64,000 nucleotides of DNA. Source: CAWGCE01 sp964480915. GTDB taxonomy: Bacteria; Planctomycetota; Planctomycetia; Pirellulales; Pirellulaceae. The notes under the pieces are model-generated. The model saw only the letters and a list, made by a program, of their open reading frames with translations. It was not told the origin of the DNA and made no database searches. A program made the translations under genes and the position numbers. Of the stretch, positions 1 to 7,275 are shown piece after piece (position 1 is the stretch's first letter; every line of letters begins with the position of its first letter). The stretch is from the NCBI GenBank assembly GCA_964480915.1, contig CAYZRS010000022.1:7200-71199 (forward strand), read 5' to 3'.

Positions 1-556
1 CGTGATCTGCCAGCCACAACATCAACAGGCCGCCAATGACAATGGCCGTTGCCATCACCAGGAAGACATCCGTGAGCGCCTTGGCCCCCAGGATCGAATC
101 GAACGAAAACACAAGGTTCATCATGACGATCCAGAAAATCGCGGTGCCGGCGGAACGTGGAGTCGATGTCGTCCCGTGTGACAAGTCGTCCAAGCTGAGC
201 ATGTGATAAATCTCTTTGGTCGCCGTGTAGATAATGAACGCGCCGCCCAAGAGCGTGATGAAACTGTCGACGTTGAAGTCACCTGAAATGAAAGGCCAAT
301 CAAATGACATGAAGGGCTTTTCGAAATACTTGATCGCTGTCATCAGCACGAAGAGCAAAATGATGCGTAGCGCGATCGCTACGAGGATCCCAATCTTGCG
401 TACCCGCGCTTGATCGGCCTCGGCCACTCGCTTGGATTCGATGGAGATGTACAGCAGATTGTCGAAACCCAACACCGCCTGCAGAAACACTAACATCACA
501 AGCGTGTAAGCGTTCGCGGCAGTGAACAAACCTTCAAATTGAATCAACTCAGCCAT
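1..556 (-). CDS. TerC family integral membrane protein (3' end outside window)
   Basis: Read on the minus strand from the ATG at 556, the frame stays open to base 1 (185 codons) and is cut by the window edge. The protein starts MAELIQFEGLFTAANAYTL and has the two acidic membrane motifs of the TerC family: GFDNLLYISIES near residue 30 and FSFDSILGAK near residue 160, with several hydrophobic helices between them. TerC-like proteins are inner-membrane proteins tied to metal ion handling (tellurite resistance, Mn export by the Alx/MeeY branch). The substrate cannot be told from sequence. The two Asp-containing repeats make the family call secure. No gene partner is visible; tag lies 127 bp upstream, same strand. 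Confidence 0.9.
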   Translation of the reverse strand, partial: MAELIQFEGLFTAANAYTLVMLVFLQAVLGFDNLLYISIESKRVAEADQARVRKIGILVAIALRIILLFVLMTAIKYFEKPFMSFDWPFISGDFNVDSFITLLGGAFIIYTATKEIYHMLSLDDLSHGTTSTPRSAGTAIFWIVMMNLVFSFDSILGAKALTDVFLVMATAIVIGGLLMLWLADH

Positions 557-682
557 GAATCTCTCTAGCTCAACCGACCTTGGGACCTTAGGAAGCCGAT
601 AGCATAGAAATTCCCGGCAGCTGAGGAAACAGGGATCTCGTCCCACAGAACCCCATTTTTCAACTCGCAGTCGATAGCCGCC

Positions 683-1303
683 TCAAAGCTTCAACCGCTT
701 CGCCAGCTTGGCACACGGCTCATGCCGGAAGCAACTGACAAGATGGTCGTTGACGAGACCGGTCGCTTGCATGTGAGCGTACATGATGGTGCTTCCGACG
801 AACTTGAAGCCTCGACCCTTGAGATCTTTGCTCAGTGCATCCGATTCTTTACTGGTGGCCGGCACTTGTTTCAACGTTTTCCAACGATTTTGAATAGGCT
901 TTCCGTCAACGAACTGCCAGATGTACTTGCCGAAGCTCCCAAATTCATCTTGAATTTTCAGGAACGCTTGAGCGTTGGATACGGCACATGTGACTTTCAA
1001 CCGGTTCCGAATGATGGCAGGATCGTTCAGCAGTTTCTCGATGCGGCTCTTTGTGAAGCGAGCCACCTTTTCCGGGTCAAATCGGGCGAATGCCTTCTCG
1101 TAGCCAGCACGCTTACGCAACACCGTCAACCAACTCAAACCGGCTTGAGCCGACTCAAGCGTCAGGAATTCAAACTGAGTTCGGTCATCACCGATGGGAA
1201 CGCCCCATTCGACATCGTGATACTCGGCATAGGCCGGGTCCGAATGCTCGCACCAACCACAACGCGTTTTCCCATCACTCGCTTTGGCGACCCTTTTTGC
1301 CAT
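683..1303 (-). CDS. tag: DNA-3-methyladenine glycosylase I
   Basis: 206 residues, close to the usual 187-195 of Tag. It removes 3-methyladenine from alkylated DNA in the base excision pathway, in the cytoplasm. The N-terminal Cys15-Gly-Trp followed by YHDVEWGVP (His29) and the C-terminal GLVNDHLVSC (His187, Cys191) supply the Cys/His zinc ligands known in E. coli Tag. The stretch ESAQAGLSWLTVLRKR carries the conserved helix that lines the base pocket. The start ATG at 1303 lies 29 bp after the stop of the small gene 1333-1653, so it is probably the last gene of the run that begins with the NhaC antiporter. The co-transcription with transport and peptide genes seems incidental. Confidence 0.96.
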   Translation of the reverse strand: MAKRVAKASDGKTRCGWCEHSDPAYAEYHDVEWGVPIGDDRTQFEFLTLESAQAGLSWLTVLRKRAGYEKAFARFDPEKVARFTKSRIEKLLNDPAIIRNRLKVTCAVSNAQAFLKIQDEFGSFGKYIWQFVDGKPIQNRWKTLKQVPATSKESDALSKDLKGRGFKFVGSTIMYAHMQATGLVNDHLVSCFRHEPCAKLAKRLKL

Positions 1304-1332
1304 ATCACACCACCGTCCCGTTCATTCAGAGG

Positions 1333-1653
1333 CTACTCGTCGACCGCTTCCTTCAGTGCCGCGACTTCGGCCGTCGCACCCAGCGCCGAGTACGTTGCCC
1401 GCTTCACGTCGACCCCGACCGCTGCAGCCAATTTGTAGGCGAGATCAAGATCACGAACTCCTTCGAATTGATTGACGACTTCCCCCAGGTGATAAATCGT
1501 TTGGCGGTCCGTTTCGAAACCCGATTCGAAGCAATCTTTCAGTTCAACCAACCAAGCTTCGGGTACGCGTCGTTCACGACAATACTCCAGGGACCAGATG
1601 TCGCGCCCCGTGCATTCGGCCAGCAGTCGAAGCGCTCTCAGTCGATCGATCAT
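1333..1653 (-). CDS. Small helical protein of unknown function
   Basis: 106 residues, predicted nearly all helical (many Leu, Ala and Glu at heptad-like spacing), no signal peptide or membrane segment. I do not recognise the family. Its ATG at 1653 overlaps the stop of the COQ4-like gene upstream (sequence ATGA), which indicates translational coupling, and tag follows 29 bp downstream. The residues RDIWSLEYCRERRVPEAWL and FEGVRDLDLAYKLA look like a conserved compact fold rather than random coding. The coupling suggests that it works with the COQ4-like protein, but this is inference from position only. Confidence 0.75.
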   Translation of the reverse strand: MIDRLRALRLLAECTGRDIWSLEYCRERRVPEAWLVELKDCFESGFETDRQTIYHLGEVVNQFEGVRDLDLAYKLAAAVGVDVKRATYSALGATAEVAALKEAVDE

Positions 1654-2261
1654 GTCGCCTCCAACGGCAACAGCCGCCGACTTGCCTTCGACTTGGGGTA
1701 ACGCCTCGCTTCGATGCGATAATAGGCCTTCAAGAGATCGGTCTCGATGCCCAATTGCTCTCGGACTTCACCCAACGTGCACTCCATCCAAGGGAGGAAG
1801 TCGACCTGATTCAAAGGACGGCAATCCGATACGAACCCCAACCTCACGGCATCCTTAAACACGTGAATGTCTTTCTTGCTGAAGTTGTACGGCTTTGGAT
1901 AAAGATACCGGGACGCCCATTCGTACAACTTTTCCTGTGCCGTCGAGACCCGGTTCGTGCTCCCCATCGTAAAGCCGATCACAAAGGCCTCATCCAAAGA
2001 CAGCAACCCGCGACCAAGCAGCGCGTGAATACAATCGTGGTCGTGTAAATCGACCGCGCCATCAAAACCGAAACCGGGAATTTCGTAGCTGGGATTTTCG
2101 CAAAGCCGTACAATCATCGGGATGTCGCGCGGATCGGCGGCGATGTGTTGAGCCGATTTGAGCGCCTGCCCCAAGGTCACTTCACGGCAGTCGATCGGCA
2201 CCAGCCAATCTTTCCAGCTGCAGTCTTTGTCCGGCAGCAGATGATCATCTGGAGCGGCCAT
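1650..2261 (-). CDS. COQ4-like protein with HDxxHx11E motif
   Basis: 203 residues from the ATG at 2261. The frame is open further upstream, but that part overlaps the dipeptidase and has no family look, so I use 2261, 20 bp after the dipeptidase stop at 2282. Residues 75-91 read H-D-C-I-H, eleven residues, then Glu (DHDCIHALLGRGLLSLDE). This is exactly the zinc-type signature HDxxHx11E of COQ4, the ubiquinone biosynthesis factor, and the following FVIGFTMG resembles the helix after it in COQ4. Total length is also similar to COQ4 (about 220-265). No ubiquinone gene is nearby, so the role is open: it may be a COQ4-fold lipid or quinone-binding enzyme. Overlaps the next gene by ATGA. Confidence 0.7.
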   Translation of the reverse strand: MAAPDDHLLPDKDCSWKDWLVPIDCREVTLGQALKSAQHIAADPRDIPMIVRLCENPSYEIPGFGFDGAVDLHDHDCIHALLGRGLLSLDEAFVIGFTMGSTNRVSTAQEKLYEWASRYLYPKPYNFSKKDIHVFKDAVRLGFVSDCRPLNQVDFLPWMECTLGEVREQLGIETDLLKAYYRIEARRYPKSKASRRLLPLEAT

Positions 2262-2281
2262 CGCGATTCCCTGCCCTACGA

Positions 2282-3550
2282 CTATTGCTGAAGTTCTTGA
2301 GCCACTTGTTCGGCCCGTGCCATCACACGCAGCAAGTTGCCGCCCAATACTTTTAGGACATCTTCGTCGCTGAAACCTCGATCGAGCATCCCTTGCGTTA
2401 GGTTGGGATAGGTACTGACATCGGCAAGCTGCAGAGGCAACGTCGGGATGCCGTCGTAATCGCTTCCCAGACCGACGTGGTCGATGCCAGCCACCTTTGC
2501 GATGTGCTCGATGTGATCCAGCACATCGTGAATCGTACCGGGCTCGGTCGGATGCTCGTTGTACCATCGGCGCACTTCCATCCGCTGCTTCTCTTCATCG
2601 TCAGGGTACTTTTTCTCAACTTCTCGGCGCAGCTTCGTCCCTTGCTTGCCGACCAGGGCCGCCTCGGCGACGATGTACCCCGAATAGAAATTCACCATCA
2701 CGATGCCGTCGTTCTCGGCCGTCATTTTCAAGACCTCATCTGGCACATTGCGCGGATGATCGGCCAAAGCACGAGCCGAAGAATGAGAGAAAATTACCGG
2801 CGCCTTGCTGACTTGCAGGGCGTCCTTCATCGCGTCATCCGAAACGTGGGAGATGTCGACAAGCATGCCCAATTTGTTCATCTCGCGCACCACCTCTTCT
2901 CCAAAATCAGACAGGCCTCCATGCTGCGCTTCATCGGTTGCCGAGTCGCACCACTCCAGCGTGTCGGAATGCGTCAACGTCATGTAACGTGCACCCCGCT
3001 CGTACAGCTGCTTCAGCACCGACAGCGAATTCTCGATCGAATGCCCCCCTTCCATGCCGATCATCGAGGCGATCTTGCCCTCGGCGACAACGCGTTTGAT
3101 GTCATCGGTCGTGAGGGCCAGGCCGAATGTTTCTGGATAGCGCTTGATCATCGCATGGACGATGTCGATCTGCTCTAACGTTGCTGCTAACGATTTGCCA
3201 TCGTGCCGCGTGCTGGCGGGGACATAGACCGACCAGAATTGAGCCTTCACTCCCCCTTCTCGCAAACGGGGGATGTCGGTGTGCATCTCCTCGCCGACCG
3301 TCGACTTCGAAATGTCTAACTTCTCAAACGTCGACGAGGCCTTTTCGCGAATATTCCAAGGCAGATCGTTATGCCCATCCACCACGATCGCCTGCGCGTG
3401 CAGTCGGCGAGCGTGCTCGGTGACGACAATGGGAGCGCGCGGGGCAGCCACCGTTGGCTCTTCAGCTGAGAGCGGAAACGTCGACCCTAGCGAAATCGCC
3501 GCGCTACAGCCCAACGCGATAGGCCACATTCTGGCAAATCGGAAGTTCAT
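2282..3550 (-). CDS. Membrane dipeptidase, peptidase family M19, secreted
   Basis: 422 residues from the ATG at 3550, which shares one base with the stop of NhaC (TGATG), so the start is fixed by coupling; the longer open frame upstream is NhaC in another frame. An N-terminal signal peptide (FARMWPIALGCSAAISLG, then LSAEE) sends it out of the cytoplasm. Renal-dipeptidase-type zinc motifs are all visible: VVDGHNDLPW, GMEGGHSIEN, LVDISHVSDD, VIFSHSSARAL and GLGSDYDGI. M19 enzymes cleave dipeptides, including D-amino acid containing ones. Being coupled to a Na+/H+ antiporter of the NhaC type suggests peptide or amino acid uptake is co-controlled, but no substrate can be read out. Confidence 0.95.
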   Translation of the reverse strand: MNFRFARMWPIALGCSAAISLGSTFPLSAEEPTVAAPRAPIVVTEHARRLHAQAIVVDGHNDLPWNIREKASSTFEKLDISKSTVGEEMHTDIPRLREGGVKAQFWSVYVPASTRHDGKSLAATLEQIDIVHAMIKRYPETFGLALTTDDIKRVVAEGKIASMIGMEGGHSIENSLSVLKQLYERGARYMTLTHSDTLEWCDSATDEAQHGGLSDFGEEVVREMNKLGMLVDISHVSDDAMKDALQVSKAPVIFSHSSARALADHPRNVPDEVLKMTAENDGIVMVNFYSGYIVAEAALVGKQGTKLRREVEKKYPDDEEKQRMEVRRWYNEHPTEPGTIHDVLDHIEHIAKVAGIDHVGLGSDYDGIPTLPLQLADVSTYPNLTQGMLDRGFSDEDVLKVLGGNLLRVMARAEQVAQELQQ

Positions 3551-5184
3551 CACTCGTCCACCTTTCGTCCCAACAGAAACAGAATTCCGACCAGCAACAT
3601 GACCTGCACGGGCAGAAGAATCCAAACCGACACACCAAACCCCAATGGCAGCGTACCCGCCACAACGCTGACAACAGCGGTCGTCATGGCGTACGGCATC
3701 TGAGTCCACACATGAGCGATATGGTCACAACCACTCGACTGCGACGAGAGCACCGTTGTATCGGACAACGGCGAGCAATGATCGCCAAAAACGGCGCCGG
3801 CCAGGACGCCGCCGATGGAACTGAGAAAAATCGGACTGGCCCCCAGGTCGACGGGGCCGTCTCGTGTTAGCAGCGCGTGAGCCAACGTGACCACCATCGG
3901 CAGCAGGATTCCCATCGTTCCCCAGCTGGTGCCAGTGCAAAACGCGACGAACGCCGCCAAGACAAAGACGACCGTCGGCAGAAATTTGACCGCCGTCGCC
4001 TCGCCCTCCCCTGAAAAGCTCTCTGACAGGACCGCTTTTAGGTGGTCGCCCGTATAGAGTCGGTGATCCTGATGCTCGAACGCCGTGGACGCCTCGCCCG
4101 CGACCGACTTATTGCTCGTCATCCGCGAGACGGTCGAGGCACACCACAATATCGCGATCGCCGGGATCACCACTCGTGCCCCCTTCATCGCCGCTTCGAC
4201 GACGCCGCTAAACGAGAGCAATCCTTGCCCCATGGCCAAGCCGCCTGCAACCAGCAGTCCAATCAGCGATCCATACTGCAGTGCCAACGTTGAATCACTT
4301 TGCCCAAGCACCTCGCGCAGCGGCACGCCGTCGAGCGAATCGAAAGCCTCGGCACCCGTCTTGTAAATCAGCCACACGACGACACCCAGCGTCACGAGAA
4401 TCGGCAAGATGGCGCTCATCCAATGGCTCGGCTTCACGGTGTCCGCCGCATTCACATCCGCGTCGATTTCGGCGCCCGTCGGCCCCTGCTGCCGTTTTTG
4501 TTCTGCCTTGAACATCGGGCCAAAGTCACGATTGAGCGCCGACACAAGAAACACAAACAGTAGAGCGCCCAGAATATAGAAGCGATAAGGAATGCTGGCG
4601 ATGAACATATCGAACGCTTGCCCGGTCTCCTCGCCGACGTTTTCCAGGCCGCTCCGCACGTAATCGATCTCGACGGCAACCCAGGTGGAAACGAGTGCCA
4701 ACCCGGCGACCGGTGCGGCCGTCGAATCGACCAGGTAGGCCAGCTTCTCGCGAGAAATTTTCAGCCGGTCGGTGATCGGCTTCAGCGTGCTCCCCAATAA
4801 GATCGTGTTGGCGTAGTCATCAAAGAAGATCAGCATGCCGAGAAACCAAGTCGCCAATTGGCCTCGTCGCCGAGTTTTCGCCCAAGGGGAGACAAGGTTA
4901 ATCAGGCCTTGCATTCCGCCCGCCTGAGTAATGACCCCGATCAGCGCGCCCATGAACAGCGTGAACGAGAAGACACGCAGCTTCCCCGGATCGATCAGCG
5001 TGCTCCACAGATGCGTTTCCCAAGTATCGCGGATCGCCAGCCAAGGGTTCCACCCACACGTGACCAGCGCCCCTACGTAAATGCCAGCGATTAACGAAAC
5101 GACGACGCGCCGAGTCACGATCGCCAACAAGATGGCCACGATCGGCGGCAGGATACTCAGCCATCCAAATGGATGTTCAGCCAT
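3550..5184 (-). CDS. NhaC family Na+/H+ antiporter
   Basis: 544 residues, about a dozen hydrophobic segments. It belongs to the NhaC/ArsB-NhaD superfamily; such proteins exchange Na+ for H+ or, in the MleN and related branches, couple this to an organic anion. The loop GTSWGTMGILLPMVV and the segment FGDHCSPLSDTTVLSSQSSG are the strongly conserved family signatures. The N-terminal ILPPIVAILLAIVTRRVV and FTLFMGALIGVITQAGG also fit. Start ATG at 5184 lies upstream of no other start in frame. It heads a run of five minus-strand genes; the stop overlaps the dipeptidase start by one base. The exact substrate is not known. Confidence 0.93.
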   Translation of the reverse strand: MAEHPFGWLSILPPIVAILLAIVTRRVVVSLIAGIYVGALVTCGWNPWLAIRDTWETHLWSTLIDPGKLRVFSFTLFMGALIGVITQAGGMQGLINLVSPWAKTRRRGQLATWFLGMLIFFDDYANTILLGSTLKPITDRLKISREKLAYLVDSTAAPVAGLALVSTWVAVEIDYVRSGLENVGEETGQAFDMFIASIPYRFYILGALLFVFLVSALNRDFGPMFKAEQKRQQGPTGAEIDADVNAADTVKPSHWMSAILPILVTLGVVVWLIYKTGAEAFDSLDGVPLREVLGQSDSTLALQYGSLIGLLVAGGLAMGQGLLSFSGVVEAAMKGARVVIPAIAILWCASTVSRMTSNKSVAGEASTAFEHQDHRLYTGDHLKAVLSESFSGEGEATAVKFLPTVVFVLAAFVAFCTGTSWGTMGILLPMVVTLAHALLTRDGPVDLGASPIFLSSIGGVLAGAVFGDHCSPLSDTTVLSSQSSGCDHIAHVWTQMPYAMTTAVVSVVAGTLPLGFGVSVWILLPVQVMLLVGILFLLGRKVDE

Positions 5185-5379
5185 TTTGATTCATCGCAAG
5201 CTAGAGGGTCGTGAAATCACCTGGCGGCGCGCGACCGAATCGGCCCCACCTCCGCTTCCGACGATAATATAGCGGCAAAACCGAGTGCCGCGCAGTCGTC
5301 GACGTGGGTGCTTGAAGTCGTCCGAGGGAGCGCCGACAATTGAGCCGGTAAACCGCCATTGCACAAAGCGACGCTTCCT

Positions 5380-5781
5380 ATGCTGCCATTTCATGTCGAC
5401 AAATTCTTTCGCAACGACATTGAAGGCACGGCGCTGCCTCAAACCGCAGGGTTGAAGCTCGTATTCCATGCGCCCAAAGAGGGCGTGAATTTCCTAGAAG
5501 CGGAAATCCAAGAAGTGCTCGTCCCCTGGAAGGCGATGGCCGGTCTGGATATCAAACGGGGCATGTTCAGCTCGAAAGTTGTGCTGACGATGAGCTCCGA
5601 CACCGCGTTCCCCAAACAGCTAAAGCCGAAGGATGGCGTTTTGGAGCTGACAATCCGCAAGCGGGACAAACTTCAGCTCGATCAATTCGAACAAGACCTC
5701 GCCGGCTTGCGATCCGGCGAGGTCGATCACGACACAGAAGATTTCATCGATGACATGCGCGACTTTCTCGACCGCATGTGA
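5380..5781 (+). CDS. Conserved-looking cytoplasmic protein of unknown function
   Basis: 133 residues from the ATG at 5380; a TTG at 5359 would add seven residues but has no better ribosome site. Mixed alpha/beta pattern (KLVFHAPKEGVNFLEAEI, VLELTIRKRDKLQLDQFEQ) and an acidic C-terminus (DHDTEDFIDDMRDFLDRM), no signal peptide and no membrane segment. I do not recognise a family. It is alone between the NhaC operon (divergent) and the vWA gene (convergent). Codon use is like that of its neighbours, so I take it as real. Confidence 0.72.
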   Translation: MLPFHVDKFFRNDIEGTALPQTAGLKLVFHAPKEGVNFLEAEIQEVLVPWKAMAGLDIKRGMFSSKVVLTMSSDTAFPKQLKPKDGVLELTIRKRDKLQLDQFEQDLAGLRSGEVDHDTEDFIDDMRDFLDRM

Positions 5782-5816
5782 CGTCGGGCCCACCGACGCG
5801 AACCGAGTCATCGTCT

Positions 5817-7001
5817 CTATTCGAAACCCTTGTCGGCCGCCTGCTTACGAATGAGCTCCTGCACCGCCGTGCCTAGCGAATGATCCTGACCCGCTTTCGC
5901 TCGCTCCTGCTTCACGTACTCGGACCGCTCCTTACCCAACTTGGCAATTTTCGCTTGAATCTGCTTCCGGCTTTCGGCAGAAGCAGCGATCATGGCCTTC
6001 TGCTCTTCCACGGTCTTGCCTTTCAGATGATCGGGCAACGCATCGTCGTCCAATTTGCTCAGCAATTCCTCATCGGATTCGACGGCATCGATAAGGTCCC
6101 ACGATTCGTTGCGATACGCGTTGCTTTGCGCTTTGCTGACGGCGCGACGGGCCAACGTGTCGGCAGCGATACCGGCCGCGCTCTCATCTTGGCCCGTCTG
6201 ACGCCTTGCTCCCTGCTCACCTTGTTCGCCAAAGGGAAGGTAGGTTGAGTTGAGTTCGATGTTCAACCGTAAGATCTCGGCATCTTGCGGGCATTCCAGA
6301 TGGCGCACGGCGTGGTCTTGATTGATGGTCAGGAAGTCACCTCCGCCTAGGCGGGCGGCGTCTCTCCATTTCCCCTGGATTCCTTCTCGTTCATTGCCGC
6401 AGTGGATCGTGTTAACGACGACCCCTTCTCCTTTCGCCCGCGAGCAAGCCGATCGATATTCGACGCCACCTTGCGTAAAGGCTTCGTTCCCCGCGATGAA
6501 GATCGCCTTGTAATGGTCGTCGCCAGGTTTCCAGTCCAGCACGGAGGTCGCTTCGGAAACTACCGCTCCGCAATATTCGCTGCCTCCATTGGTCTTTAAC
6601 TCGAACAGCGCTTCCGAAATGGCATCCAAATCGCCCGTTAACGGCACGATCTGGCGGATGTAATTTTCGGTAGCGGGCAGGCTGTTGTTTCCATATTCGA
6701 ACAAGGCCACTTCCAACCGCGGCCGCTGTCCGTGTCGCTTTTTTTCGGCCAATTCGTTGACGATCGCCCAGAGCTGGTCCTGCGCTTGCCGAATCAGGCC
6801 GTCCATCGAGTTTGATGTGTCGAGCAGCAAGGCAATTTGGACGAGCGGCGCTGCCTCCGGCTTCTTGGCGACGGTATGCACGGTGACTTCCACTTTGCTG
6901 ACTTCCACCGACGGCTCGTCGGCGGTGGCTAAGGAACAGGCAGGTACGACGGCGCAAGACAGTAGCAACGTCACTAACGACGATCGAATCGAGCGAATCA
7001 T
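5817..7001 (-). CDS. Secreted von Willebrand factor A domain protein
   Basis: 394 residues from the ATG at 7001, which has GGAG eight bases upstream; the open frame before it is non-coding. An N-terminal signal peptide (SSLVTLLLSCAVVPACS) is followed by a vWA domain, residues about 50-240, with a full MIDAS line DTSNS (Asp61, Ser63, Ser65) and the later TNGGSEYCG and FIAGNEAF stretches. The C-terminal third is rich in Lys, Glu and Ala (residues 300-394) and is probably coiled coil. vWA domains bind a divalent ion and a protein partner; here the partner is unknown. It is divergent from the membrane TPR gene at 7276, leaving 274 bp for promoters of both, so the two could be co-regulated. Cysteine near residue 22 might mark a lipoprotein. 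Confidence 0.88.
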   Translation of the reverse strand: MIRSIRSSLVTLLLSCAVVPACSLATADEPSVEVSKVEVTVHTVAKKPEAAPLVQIALLLDTSNSMDGLIRQAQDQLWAIVNELAEKKRHGQRPRLEVALFEYGNNSLPATENYIRQIVPLTGDLDAISEALFELKTNGGSEYCGAVVSEATSVLDWKPGDDHYKAIFIAGNEAFTQGGVEYRSACSRAKGEGVVVNTIHCGNEREGIQGKWRDAARLGGGDFLTINQDHAVRHLECPQDAEILRLNIELNSTYLPFGEQGEQGARRQTGQDESAAGIAADTLARRAVSKAQSNAYRNESWDLIDAVESDEELLSKLDDDALPDHLKGKTVEEQKAMIAASAESRKQIQAKIAKLGKERSEYVKQERAKAGQDHSLGTAVQELIRKQAADKGFE

Positions 7002-7275
7002 TGTGGACTCCAAGGAATGGTGACTTTTGGCGAGACGGCCCCTTCTGCTGGCCAACCCTGCCTTGGACGCACCGTTGCCGGCACAAGTTCCCCAGAATCT
7101 CGAAATCTACGCCGGGTCGATAAAAACGCTCCTTTCGCTAGAATTTAGGCGGCGAGAGCGCTGATCGATTCGAAGTATTGAGGACAGCACTCGCACCACT
7201 TTTGACGTTCGTTTCCAGCCGCGACGATTCGCTGGGATAGCGCAACGCCCAGCACATTGAGGTCCCCTTTTAGTC

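Noticed and set aside
2262..2567. Upstream extension of the COQ4-like gene
   Set aside because: Overlaps the dipeptidase 3' end, has Arg/Ser/His-rich low-quality composition and lacks similarity; the ATG at 2261 fits the gap to the dipeptidase.
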